Origin: Termitidicoccus mucosus
Lineage (GTDB): Bacteria > Verrucomicrobiota > Verrucomicrobiia > Opitutales > Opitutaceae
Assembly (NCBI RefSeq): GCF_038725785.1
Contig: NZ_CP109796.1
Location: 248,001 to 312,000 of the forward strand
Direction of reading: 5' to 3'
DNA length: 64,000 nucleotides
Shown: piece after piece, positions 34,012 through 41,968 of the stretch
How positions within the stretch are numbered: the first letter of the stretch is position 1
Layout of the letters: each line of letters begins with the position of its first letter
Notes under the pieces: model-generated
What the model was told of the DNA's origin: nothing
Database searches by the model: none
Seen by the model: only the letters and a program-made list of their open reading frames with translations
Position numbers and translations under genes: made by a program

Positions 34012-34028
34012 CATCGCACATTAAATCT

Positions 34029-34805
34029 ATGCGCTCAGCACCTAAACCCCTAATCCTAATAGTCGAAGACGAGGAAGAACTCGCGAAGCTCATCGCCGCG
34101 CAGCTCGAAGAAGCGGGGATGCAAACGCAGGTCTACACGCGTTGCGCCCATGCCATGCGGTTCTTGAAGCGCAATTTCGCCAATCTTCTTCTGCTCGACA
34201 TCAACCTGCCCGACCAATCGGGTTTCCAGCTTCTTGAGGAACTCAAGAAGAGCGACATCTCCATCCCGACGATTTTCCTTACCGGAAACACGCAGGAGAT
34301 GAGCAAGGTCCGCGGGCTCGACATGGGTGGCGACGACTACATTACGAAGCCGTTCAGCTATCCGGAGTTGGTCGCGCGCATCAACGCGGTGCTTCGTCGC
34401 GCCGAGGCGTCCAGCGATCTGCATGTCACCAAGAACGCCAAGGTGAGCGACAACCCGTTTGAGTTCTGCGGTGCGAGAATCACGCCCATCCGGCTGGAAA
34501 TCGAGTTCCCCAACGGCACGATCACAAAGTTGGGACGCAAGGAATTGGGCATCCTTTCGTATCTGAACCAGAATCGCGGCGTGGTCATCACCCGCAAGGC
34601 GCTCATCCACTCCGTCTGGGGCATTCATGCCGACGTGAAGAGCCGCTCGCTCGACCAATACATCGTGAAAGTGCGCGAACTTTTCCGCAACAACGGCTTG
34701 AGCCTCGACGCCTTCCGCACCGTGCACAGCATCGGCTACATCTTCGAGCCGGAGCCCTCGGGCCAGGAGACCGTGGCCGGAGACATCAATTCGGACCAGA
34801 TTTGA
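34029..34805 (+). CDS. OmpR/PhoB-type response regulator, orphan
   Basis: 258-residue two-component regulator. The receiver domain (residues 7-125) has the acidic pocket VEDEEELAK, the phosphorylation Asp in LLLLDINLPDQSG, Thr in IFLTGNT and Lys in YITKPFSYPEL. The C-terminal winged helix (about 150-240) ends DVKSRSLDQYIVKVRELFRNNGLSLDAFRTVHSIGYIF, the OmpR DNA-binding signature. The start at 34029 is chosen over 33912 because the N-terminal 39 codons are AT-rich promoter DNA. No histidine kinase gene is next to it. A terminator follows. Confidence 0.9.
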   Translation: MRSAPKPLILIVEDEEELAKLIAAQLEEAGMQTQVYTRCAHAMRFLKRNFANLLLLDINLPDQSGFQLLEELKKSDISIPTIFLTGNTQEMSKVRGLDMGGDDYITKPFSYPELVARINAVLRRAEASSDLHVTKNAKVSDNPFEFCGARITPIRLEIEFPNGTITKLGRKELGILSYLNQNRGVVITRKALIHSVWGIHADVKSRSLDQYIVKVRELFRNNGLSLDAFRTVHSIGYIFEPEPSGQETVAGDINSDQI

Positions 34806-34838
34806 GGAAAATCCAGGTCTATTTGTCACCGAATTCCA

Positions 34839-34869
34839 AACGGATGCCTTTCTGCGGCATCCGTTTTTT
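34839..34869 (+). terminator. Intrinsic terminator of the response regulator gene
   Basis: cggatgcc with ggcatccg, 7-base loop, followed by six T. Confidence 0.9.
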
Positions 34870-34955
34870 GTGCCCGGATCATGGCATGGCAGTGCGAGCG
34901 CCTGATGAGTTTTTGCACCCATTGGCGGTCGAAAATCAAGGAAAGCGTTAAAAGC

Positions 34956-35093
34956 ACGCTTGCGCAAGGAGGGGCGGCGTCCCGCCGCCCGACACGCGGA
35001 ACGCGTGCCCGTCGTGTCTCGATAAACCGCACGCAAACGGGCGAGGCTTCGCCTCGTCCGGCGGCGGGACGCCGCCGCTCCTTGCGCAAGCGT
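34956..35093. repeat. GC-rich palindromic element P5
   Basis: Outer arms gcacgcttgcgcaagga and ccttgcgcaagcg, inner arms with ggcggcgtcccgccgcccg and gcggcgggacgccgccgctc. The right half contains gcgaggcttcgcctcgtccg, almost the same as in element P4. It fills most of the 330-bp gap before the ugpC stop. Confidence 0.88.
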
Positions 35094-35137
35094 CTTCGCG
35101 GCGAAAAACAACCATCCAAAATAGCGACGAATCCGGA

Positions 35138-36253
35138 TCAGAGCGCCGTTTCGCTTTCGGCATCGAAAAGATGCAGGCGCGACGGCTCCGCGACGACGTG
35201 CACGCTCTCGCCTGTTTTATGCGCGGCGGTTGGTTCGACACGCGCGACGAATGCAGTCGCCTGCGAGCGCAGGTAAAGATAAGTCTCGGCGCCCATCGGC
35301 TCGGCGATCTCCACTGTCGCGGAGATGGTGCGGCCGGGTTCCGGCGCGGACAGGAGACGCAGGTTTTCGGGACGGATGCCGAGCACGACGGCTTTGCCGC
35401 CATGGTCGCGCGCGCGGGTTTCGAGCGCGGGTGGCAGGGCGATGACGGCCGGCGCGGCGGGGGCGTCTTCGACAAATTCGATCCGCCCGCCCGCGTCCCG
35501 GAGTTTGCCCCGGAAGAAATTCATCGGGGGCGAGCCGATGAACCCGGCGACAAAGAGATTCGCGGGATGGTCGTAGAGCGCGAGCGGCTCGGCGACTTGC
35601 ATGATGCGCCCGTCCTTCATCACGCAGATGCGGTCGCCCATCGTCATCGCCTCGGTCTGGTCATGCGTCACGTAGATCATCGTCGCGCCGAGGCGGTCGT
35701 GCAGGCGCGAGATTTCCGTGCGGGTGGAGACGCGCATCTTGGCATCGAGGTTGGACAGCGGCTCGTCGAAGAGAAACACCTTCGGCTTGCGGACGATGGC
35801 GCGGCCCACCGCGACGCGCTGGCGCTGGCCGCCGGAGAGGGCCTTGGGGCGGCGGTCGAGATAGGCGTCGAGCCCGAGCATGGCGGCGGCCTCGCGCACG
35901 CGCGCGTCGATCTCGGCCTTGGGCATCTTGCGCAGTTTCAGGCCGAAGGCCATGTTGTCGTAAACGCTCATGTGCGGGTAGAGCGCGTAGTTCTGAAAAA
36001 CCATCGCGATGTCGCGGTCCTTAGGGAGCACGTCGTTCACGACGCGTCCGTCGATGGAAATGGCGCCGCCGGTGATGTCCTCAAGCCCCGCGACCATGCG
36101 CAGCGTGGTGGACTTGCCGCAGCCGGACGGGCCGACGAGCACCATGAACTCGCGGTCCTCGACGATGAGGTTGATGGAATCCACCGCGCGCACGGCCTCG
36201 CCGTTTTTGTCGGGGTAGTCCTTGATGAGATTTTCGATGACGACCTTGGCCAT
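35138..36253 (-). CDS. ugpC: Sugar ABC transporter ATP-binding protein (UgpC/MalK type)
   Basis: 371-residue ATPase of carbohydrate importers. Walker A is [10 protein letters not shown], the signature [32 protein letters not shown] includes Walker B, and the switch His is [14 protein letters not shown]. The C-terminal half (about 240-371) is the regulatory TOBE domain characteristic of MalK/UgpC rather than lipid or drug exporters. It stands alone: no permease or binding-protein gene is adjacent, as is usual for shared ATPases that serve several sugar transporters. It is upstream of GH2 only by position; both are on the minus strand. Confidence 0.92.
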   Translation of the reverse strand: MAKVVIENLIKDYPDKNGEAVRAVDSINLIVEDREFMVLVGPSGCGKSTTLRMVAGLEDITGGAISIDGRVVNDVLPKDRDIAMVFQNYALYPHMSVYDNMAFGLKLRKMPKAEIDARVREAAAMLGLDAYLDRRPKALSGGQRQRVAVGRAIVRKPKVFLFDEPLSNLDAKMRVSTRTEISRLHDRLGATMIYVTHDQTEAMTMGDRICVMKDGRIMQVAEPLALYDHPANLFVAGFIGSPPMNFFRGKLRDAGGRIEFVEDAPAAPAVIALPPALETRARDHGGKAVVLGIRPENLRLLSAPEPGRTISATVEIAEPMGAETYLYLRSQATAFVARVEPTAAHKTGESVHVVAEPSRLHLFDAESETAL

Positions 36254-36273
36254 GACGGGGAGGCGGATGGATA

Positions 36274-36279
36274 TTATAT
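36274..36279 (-). promoter_or_regulatory. Candidate -10 element of ugpC
   Basis: Minus-strand TATAAT, about 20 bases before the ATG at 36253, inside an AT-rich stretch. A weak -35 (TGGCGA) lies about 17 bp further upstream. Confidence 0.4.
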
Positions 36280-36360
36280 ACTATTCAAAACGAATCGCCA
36301 CCCAGCACAGGCGCCGAAGACGACAACCTCAACCGAAAACGTCCGGGGCGCGCGCCTGCG

Positions 36361-39300
36361 CTACTTCGCGGCGGCCACGAAGACCACATACATGTTTGCC
36401 TGCGCGGGCGCGCCGGCCTCGGTGTTCGCGCCGGCTGTCAGGCTGCCGCCGTCAGGCATGCGGCGGACGAAAAGGGTCATCGGCTTTCCGAGCACGGCAA
36501 TCTTGTCCGGCGTCTGTTCGAACTGGTCTGCCAACCACGGCGGGCGCGGGAGGCGGTCGTCGTGGGCGATGATGACGACGGCGCCCGTGCCCACCGCGAG
36601 TTCCACGAGATCGACGGCATTGTAGAGCGCGTCGCTGTTGCAGGCTTTTATCCAGTCGGCGCCGCGCAGAATCGCGGGCAGTTCACCGAACGGCGAGTCG
36701 GTGTCCGCGTAGGCGTTTTTCCCCGGTTGCGCGTCGGTGTCGAGGTGCGTGATTTGCGAGCCCGGCGCGGAATAGGAAAATGTCTTGGTGAAGCGTCCCG
36801 CCATTTTTTCATCGGCCGAGGCAGTCCTTACCAGCGGCGGCTGCGGCCTGGCGAGCGCGGGAACGGCCTGCCAGTCGGGCGCTGAAACAGGGAGCACGGC
36901 CTCCGGCTGAAAACGCTCGACGGAAGGCGACGCGGCGAAAACAGGGGATGGCGGCGGCATGGATTCAAACTCTATTCCGGCGCTTCTGAGCCCGTCGGCC
37001 CGGGCGCGAAGGACGCCCCGGCCCGGTTCCAGCGTGGCGCGCAGGGCCACGCGGTTGATGCCGGCTTCGAGGTCGAGATGGGTGTGGTTGATGCTGCCGG
37101 GTCTACCGCTGTTGTAACCGCCGCGCCAGACGGCCGGACCTTCCAAGGCGAAATCAACCCGGCCCTGCCACGTGGGGCAACGGTTGCCGTCGGCGTCGAT
37201 GGCCTCGACATCGACGAGGGCGACGTCCGCGCCATCGGCGGACAACAAAACGCTTTTGGCCGGGAGACCGTCATACGTCTTTTTTTCAGGCCGGCCGGTG
37301 AGCGGCGAAGTCATGCGCAGCGCGACCGCCGGTCCCGCGGTGCGCAGGGTGTGCGCGGCGATTTCCTTTCCGCCGCGCCAGGCGCGGGCGGTGAGGCTGC
37401 CGGGGGAAAATGCGACGCTGGGAAACGTGAAGAGGTAGCGCATTTCCGGCTTTGCGCGCCCGAGAGATTTTCCGTTGAGGAGGAGTTCGACCTCGTCGGC
37501 GTTGGACGCGACATGGATAGTCTTTTTCACGCCCGCCGGATAGGCCCAGTGACCGATGATGTGGACCTGCGGATCGGAGCGCCACATCGCGGCACAGACG
37601 AACCAGGCTTCCTTGGGCAGCCGCGCGCCGTCCACCTCGCCGCTGGCGCGCGCGACCTCGGTTTCGACCCGGCCGCCGCTGGTCGAATCGGAAAAGATCC
37701 AGTTCGCCCCGCCGGCGTGCGCGGGTGAGCCGAGTTTTTTCACGTAGTGCGCGATCTGGTTGACGGCGAATTGCTCGGAGTTGAGGCGGTAGGTCTGCAC
37801 CTTGCCGGGCACGGCGGCGTAGCCGAAAGTCGGGGGTGAAAAATCGTCCCACACGCGGCGCGGCGCTTCCTCGCGGTTGTATTCGCCCTCGACCACCGGC
37901 AGGCGCGCGATTTCGCGTCCGCCCTCGGTGCCGATGCCGATGTCCATGAACGCGGCGGTGATTTCGTCGGCCCGCCGGTGCGCATAGACGCGCCCGCCGT
38001 GCGGGTCGTAGTTGTCCATGTGCGCGCGCAACTCGGCGGCGTGCCCGCGCGAGACCTTCTGGTTGCCGCCCTCCCAGATGAGGATGGAGGGGTGGTTGCG
38101 AAAATAGATGATGACGTCGCGAAAGGCGGCGGAGCGCAGTTCCCAGGCCGCGCCGGAAGTGTCCATCTCGCCGTCCACGCCGGGCTGGAGCGTGACGATG
38201 CCGAAGCGGTCGGCGGCGACGATGGAGGCGGGGCCCGCGGCGGCATGACCCCAGCGGACGAAGTTGCCGCCGGCGTCGAGCATGAGGCGCAGGGTGTAGG
38301 CATGCAGCCGGTCGGGCTGCGCCGCGCCGAGGCCGGGCCATTCATCGGTGGGTTTCTGGCCCCAGCCGTGAAGCTTGACGTGCGAGCCGTTGATGAAAAA
38401 ACCGGCCTGCGGGTCCCATCGCACGGTGCGAATCCCGAGCGGAACCTCGGTGCGGTCGACCGTCCGGCCGTCAACGGAGAGTGAGCAGACGACGCGGTAG
38501 AGATGCGGGTAGCCGGGCTGCCAGAGCAGAGGGCGGATGATGTCGCTGGAAAGCGTGACCTTGCCCGAGGCACCGGGCGCGATGTCCCGCGCGGCCTCGG
38601 CGGCCAGCACCTTGTTGCGCGAGGCGTCGAAAATCTCGACTCGCACTACGGCGTGCTGCGCGCTGGCGCGGTCGTTGCGAAAGGGCACGTCGATGCCGAC
38701 ACGGGCGCGCGCGGCGCTGATTTCGGTGGCGTAGGCATAAGGCCCCTCGGTTTGCAGGAAACTGTGGAGCGGAAGCGTGATGTGCAGCGGATCGGTGACA
38801 TGCAGAAAAACATTCCGATAGATGCCGCCGTGCGCGGGATGCCAGTGCGGATTGTTCCAGGGAATCTGGCCGGCTTGCAAATCCTCAAGGCGGGCGGGCA
38901 TGTCGCGCTCCATTCTCACGAGCATGTCGTGCAGTGAGCCCGCGCGATCTTGGCCGGGTGCGAGTTTCGCCCCGGGATCGGGATCGACCATGAAGCGGTT
39001 GTCCGTCATGACCGCGAGGACGTTGGGCGAGCCGTCGGTTTTGAGGTGCGGGGTGAGATCGAAACCGAAGGGGGTGAAACCGCTTTTGGCCGTGCCGAGT
39101 TTTTCGCCGTTGAGCCAGACCTCGGCGACCTGCCGCGCGGCTTCGAACTCGATGAAAACCTTTTTGCCGCGCCACGGGGCGGGAACGGCGAATGTTTTCC
39201 GATACCACGCGCGGCCGCTCCATTGTTCGCCCTCGCCACGATGCCCGGGGGGCGACCAGTTGTCGAACGTGTCGGTGTCGTTGAACGTGTGCGGCGTCGA

Positions 39301-39492
39301 AACGACGCTCCAGCCCGAGTCGTCAAACGAGGGAGCCTGGGCGCCGTCCGGGTCGGAGCGCGTGAAACGCCAGGCGCGGTTGAAGTCAAGTGTCTCGCGC
39401 GCCATGACGGCGGCGGCGATGAAAACGCAGCAAATGGCGGACAAGACGCGCAAAAACGACTGGCGAAACGGAGAAAGGCGGGGACCGGGCAT
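36361..39492 (-). CDS. Secreted glycoside hydrolase family 2 protein
   Basis: Large 1043-residue secreted beta-glycosidase-like protein. Signal peptide MPGPRLSPFRQSFLRVLSAICCVFIAAAVMA comes first. The sugar-binding domain has ETLDFNRAWRFTRSD, TFNDTDTFDNWSPPGHRGEGEQWSGRAWYRKTFAVP and AEVWLNGEKLGTAKSGFTPFGFDLTP, then an immunoglobulin-like domain and a TIM barrel beginning GIRTVRWDPQAGFFINGSHVKLHGWGQ. At the acid/base site, where GH2 enzymes usually have Asn-Glu, this protein reads ILIWEGGNQ (Asn-Gln), so the usual catalytic Glu is replaced. The nucleophile region VVEGEYNREE keeps its glutamates. Substrate unknown. The start at 39492 gives a clean signal peptide. Divergent from crcB. Confidence 0.9.
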   Translation of the reverse strand: MPGPRLSPFRQSFLRVLSAICCVFIAAAVMARETLDFNRAWRFTRSDPDGAQAPSFDDSGWSVVSTPHTFNDTDTFDNWSPPGHRGEGEQWSGRAWYRKTFAVPAPWRGKKVFIEFEAARQVAEVWLNGEKLGTAKSGFTPFGFDLTPHLKTDGSPNVLAVMTDNRFMVDPDPGAKLAPGQDRAGSLHDMLVRMERDMPARLEDLQAGQIPWNNPHWHPAHGGIYRNVFLHVTDPLHITLPLHSFLQTEGPYAYATEISAARARVGIDVPFRNDRASAQHAVVRVEIFDASRNKVLAAEAARDIAPGASGKVTLSSDIIRPLLWQPGYPHLYRVVCSLSVDGRTVDRTEVPLGIRTVRWDPQAGFFINGSHVKLHGWGQKPTDEWPGLGAAQPDRLHAYTLRLMLDAGGNFVRWGHAAAGPASIVAADRFGIVTLQPGVDGEMDTSGAAWELRSAAFRDVIIYFRNHPSILIWEGGNQKVSRGHAAELRAHMDNYDPHGGRVYAHRRADEITAAFMDIGIGTEGGREIARLPVVEGEYNREEAPRRVWDDFSPPTFGYAAVPGKVQTYRLNSEQFAVNQIAHYVKKLGSPAHAGGANWIFSDSTSGGRVETEVARASGEVDGARLPKEAWFVCAAMWRSDPQVHIIGHWAYPAGVKKTIHVASNADEVELLLNGKSLGRAKPEMRYLFTFPSVAFSPGSLTARAWRGGKEIAAHTLRTAGPAVALRMTSPLTGRPEKKTYDGLPAKSVLLSADGADVALVDVEAIDADGNRCPTWQGRVDFALEGPAVWRGGYNSGRPGSINHTHLDLEAGINRVALRATLEPGRGVLRARADGLRSAGIEFESMPPPSPVFAASPSVERFQPEAVLPVSAPDWQAVPALARPQPPLVRTASADEKMAGRFTKTFSYSAPGSQITHLDTDAQPGKNAYADTDSPFGELPAILRGADWIKACNSDALYNAVDLVELAVGTGAVVIIAHDDRLPRPPWLADQFEQTPDKIAVLGKPMTLFVRRMPDGGSLTAGANTEAGAPAQANMYVVFVAAAK

Positions 39493-39568
39493 GATGGGAT
39501 CGGTATGCGCCGGCAGCCTTGTTCGCAATCCGGCGGCGGACGAGCCCTGCTCTGCTTTTGTTGTTAAG

Positions 39569-39625
39569 CAAGGCTGCTGGATTTTCCGTTCCCGATCGGG
39601 CAAATCCAAAATCGAAAATCCAGCT
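39569..39625. repeat. Short element A4 between GH2 and crcB
   Basis: ggattttccgttcccgatcg and atccaaaatcgaaaatcc form a short hairpin of the attttcgatt family in the divergent GH2/crcB gap. Confidence 0.6.
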
Positions 39626-39667
39626 TTGCGTTGCGCCGGGGGCGAAGGGCGCGTAATGGGACACGGC

Positions 39668-40066
39668 ATGATGATTTATCTGTGCATCGGACTGGGCGGG
39701 GCGCTCGGCAGCATGGCGCGTTTCGCGATGGCGGGCGCGGTGGACCGCTGGACGGGCGCGGCGTTTCCCTGGGGCACGCTGTTGGTGAATGTGACGGGCT
39801 GTTTCGTCATCGGATTTTTCGCCACGCTCACCTCGACGGGCGGACGCTGGCCGGTGGGCGCGCTGGGGCGGCAGGGCTTTATGACCGGCGTGCTCGGCGG
39901 GTTCACGACCTTCTCGGCGTTCAGCCTGCAAACACTGGAACTCGCGCAGGCCGGGCGCTGGCTGTCCGCCGGCGGCTACGCCGGCGCGTCGCTGGCGATG
40001 TGCCTGGTCGCGGTCTGGCTCGGCCATGCGGCGGCGGTGACGGTGAATGCGGCGGGCGGCGCGTGA
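39668..40066 (+). CDS. crcB: Fluoride ion exporter CrcB (Fluc)
   Basis: 132-residue membrane protein with four helices. The family motifs are seen: IGLGGALGSMARF at the start, GTLLVNVTGCFVIGFF with the polar Asn-lined helix, GVLGGFTTFSAFSLQTLELAQAG (the Phe-box and TTFS motif) and a last helix SLAMCLVAVWLGHAAAV. CrcB dimers let fluoride leave the cell. The start at 39668 (ATG ATG) is preferred; 39656 is also possible. No fluoride riboswitch is visible upstream, and no second crcB copy is near. Confidence 0.9.
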   Translation: MMIYLCIGLGGALGSMARFAMAGAVDRWTGAAFPWGTLLVNVTGCFVIGFFATLTSTGGRWPVGALGRQGFMTGVLGGFTTFSAFSLQTLELAQAGRWLSAGGYAGASLAMCLVAVWLGHAAAVTVNAAGGA

Positions 40067-40098
40067 TGCCGTTTGTCAGTCATTTATAGACGTATCAA

Positions 40099-40165
40099 GG
40101 TAGGGCGAGGCGTCCCCGCCGAGCCGTTGGTCGCCTGCGGCTCGGCGGGGACGCCTCGCCCTACC
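40099..40165. repeat. GC-rich palindromic element P2
   Basis: ggtagggcgaggcgtccccg with its exact complement, a near-perfect hairpin. Flanks tttatag, tatca and cctaaa match those of P1 at 22767-22821. It lies between crcB and the ABC ATPase, convergent. Confidence 0.92.
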
Positions 40166-40179
40166 TAAAATATGCCATA

Positions 40180-41154
40180 TCATCGCGAGTTGAACAGCTC
40201 GGCGATGATGTCCTCCAGCGGAACGTCCTCGATGGTGATGTCCACGACGGGGCCGGCGGAGAGGATTTCCTGCGAGACGCTCACGACCGCGTCGGCGGGC
40301 ACGGTGAGCGTCACGCGCCCTTCGTCGTCCCGCAGGGCGGCGCCGTGGGCGGAGGCCCAGTGCTCGGGAAAACGGCCGGGCTGCGGGATGAATTTTATGA
40401 TTTTGCGGCGCGCGCCCTGGCGCGATTCGAGGCGGTCAAGTTCGCCGTCGTAGATCTTTGTCCCCTTGTGGATCACGATGACGCGTTCGCAGAGTTCTTG
40501 GATGTCCGCCATGTAGTGGCTGGTGAGCAGGATGGTGACGCGGTGGCGGCGGTTGTAGTCGCGCAGGAACTGGCGCACGGCCTTTTGCGAGACCACGTCG
40601 AGGCCGATGGTCGGCTCGTCGAGAAACAGGACGCGCGGTCGGTGCAGGAGCGCGGCGATGAGCTCCATCTTCATGCGCTCGCCGAGGGAAAGCTCGCGTA
40701 CCATCACGTTGAGCTTCGGGCCGACGCCGAGCAGTTCGACCAGTTCGTCGAGCGTGGCTTTGTAGTCGGCGGCGGGCAGGTTGTAGATGTGGCGCAGGAG
40801 CAGGAACGACTCCTGCGCGGGCAGATCCCACCAGAGCTGGTTTTTCTGGCCGAGGACGAGCGCGAAGATGCGGCGGTAGGCGTTTTCGCGGCGCGTGGGG
40901 TCGAACCCGGCCACGCGCGCGCTGCCGCCGGTCGGATAGATGAGCCCGGCGAGCATCTTGAGCGTGGTGGTCTTGCCCGCGCCGTTGGGGCCGAGAAAAC
41001 CGACGAACTCGCCCTCGGCAATGTCGAACGAAACCTCCTTCGCCGCCGCGATTTCCTCGAAGTCGCGTTTGAACAGGCCGTAGAGCCCGCCCAGGAAACC
41101 GGGGCGTTTTTTATAGGTGCGGAAGACGCGGGTGAGATTGCGGACTTCGATCAT
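40180..41154 (-). CDS. ABC-2 type transporter ATP-binding protein
   Basis: 324-residue ATPase. Walker A is GFLGPNGAGKTTTLKM, signature LSLGERMKMELIAALLHRPRVLFLDEPTIGLD, switch His in LLTSHYMADIQELC. The first 37 residues before Walker A are longer than in most drug exporters (KKRPGFLGGLYGLFKRDFEE) and are typical of the group that pairs with two ABC-2 permeases of unknown substrate. The C-terminal part ends with a basic extension. No permease genes are adjacent on either side, so the partner must be elsewhere, unlike most homologues. REPIN-like DNA separates it from rdgB. Confidence 0.85.
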   Translation of the reverse strand: MIEVRNLTRVFRTYKKRPGFLGGLYGLFKRDFEEIAAAKEVSFDIAEGEFVGFLGPNGAGKTTTLKMLAGLIYPTGGSARVAGFDPTRRENAYRRIFALVLGQKNQLWWDLPAQESFLLLRHIYNLPAADYKATLDELVELLGVGPKLNVMVRELSLGERMKMELIAALLHRPRVLFLDEPTIGLDVVSQKAVRQFLRDYNRRHRVTILLTSHYMADIQELCERVIVIHKGTKIYDGELDRLESRQGARRKIIKFIPQPGRFPEHWASAHGAALRDDEGRVTLTVPADAVVSVSQEILSAGPVVDITIEDVPLEDIIAELFNSR

Positions 41155-41180
41155 GGAGAGGCTGGGTGATGCGGCAGCGC

Positions 41181-41288
41181 GGTAGGGCCTGACCTTGCGT
41201 CAGGCCGCGCGGCGGAATGAGAGCGACAAAGGCAAGCGTGCCGATGCCATCTGGTAATTCGCGGCCCGACGCAAGGTCGGGCCCTACG
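41181..41288. repeat. REPIN-like element
   Basis: Two REP palindromes, gggcctgaccttgcgtcaggcc and gcccgacgcaaggtcgggc, head-to-head with about 45 bp of unrelated DNA between them. Same REP types as those around the RAYT gene at 27491-28262, 13 kb away. Confidence 0.88.
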
Positions 41289-41314
41289 CACGATCGAGCG
41301 GTCTGGGAATGCGT

Positions 41315-41968
41315 TCACGATGCGCATCGAGTTGCCAAAAACTCCGCCGCCTTGGCCCAGGCGCGACCGCGGTGGCTGAGTCGGTTTTTGACCGCGTCGC
41401 CGAGTTCGGAAAGGGTCTGGTGGTGGCCGTCGGGAATGAAAACCGGATCGTAGCCGAAGCCGCCCGCGCCGCGCGGTTCGCGGGCGAGGCGCCCGTGGCA
41501 GCGTCCCTCGAAGGCGTGCTCGGCGCCATCCGGCGCGATGAGGAGGAGCACGCATACGAAATGCGCGCCGCGTGCGCCGTCGGGAACGTCGCGCGTGGCG
41601 GCGACGAGCTTGGCGAGGTTGGCCGCGCCGTCGCCCTGCGGGCCGGCGTAATAGGCCGATTCGACGCCGGGGTCGCCGCCGAGCGCGTCAACGCACAGGC
41701 CGCTGTCGTCGGCCATCACCCAGGCGCCGGTCGAATGCGGAATGCGGAATGCGGAGTGCGGAATGCCGGCGGCGGCGTCGATTTTCTCGCGCAGGGCGCG
41801 GGCCTTTTTGCGGGCGTTGCCGGTGAAGGTACCCGTGTCCTCCTCCACCTGCGGCATGCCGCCGATGGTCTTGGCGGAGAGAATTTCGAGCGGAAGGCCG
41901 GAGGCGTCGGCAAGCGACTGGAATTCCTGCGCCTTGTGCGTGTTACCGGAGGCTAAAAACAGTTTCAT
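41315..41968 (-). CDS. rdgB: XTP/dITP diphosphatase, with repeat-derived insertion
   Basis: RdgB removes non-canonical purine nucleotides (ITP, XTP) from the pool. The 217 residues begin MKLFLASGNTHKAQEFQSL and contain the conserved VMADDSGLCVDALGGDPGVESAYYAG and GGFGYDPVFIPDGHHQTLSEL. Residues 68-80 (GIPHSAFRIPHST) are encoded by near-tandem gaatgcgga repeat DNA at 41731-41766 and fall just before the ADDSGL motif, a spot not usually long in homologues. The frame is kept. Its start overlaps the ribD stop by 26 bases, so the two are probably co-transcribed. Confidence 0.93.
   Translation of the reverse strand: MKLFLASGNTHKAQEFQSLADASGLPLEILSAKTIGGMPQVEEDTGTFTGNARKKARALREKIDAAAGIPHSAFRIPHSTGAWVMADDSGLCVDALGGDPGVESAYYAGPQGDGAANLAKLVAATRDVPDGARGAHFVCVLLLIAPDGAEHAFEGRCHGRLAREPRGAGGFGYDPVFIPDGHHQTLSELGDAVKNRLSHRGRAWAKAAEFLATRCAS

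Noticed and set aside
33836-34093. An 85-codon minus-strand frame (MSFASSSSSSTIRI...) opposite the response regulator start
   Set aside because: It overlaps the regulator start and its likely promoter. The first part is the complement of the regulator's coding sequence. The last part looks protein-like, but there is no ribosome site or family match that can be recognised.
39500-39667. Fluoride riboswitch upstream of crcB
   Set aside because: The expected conserved fluoride aptamer sequence is not visible; the region holds the A4 repeat and an ordinary gap.
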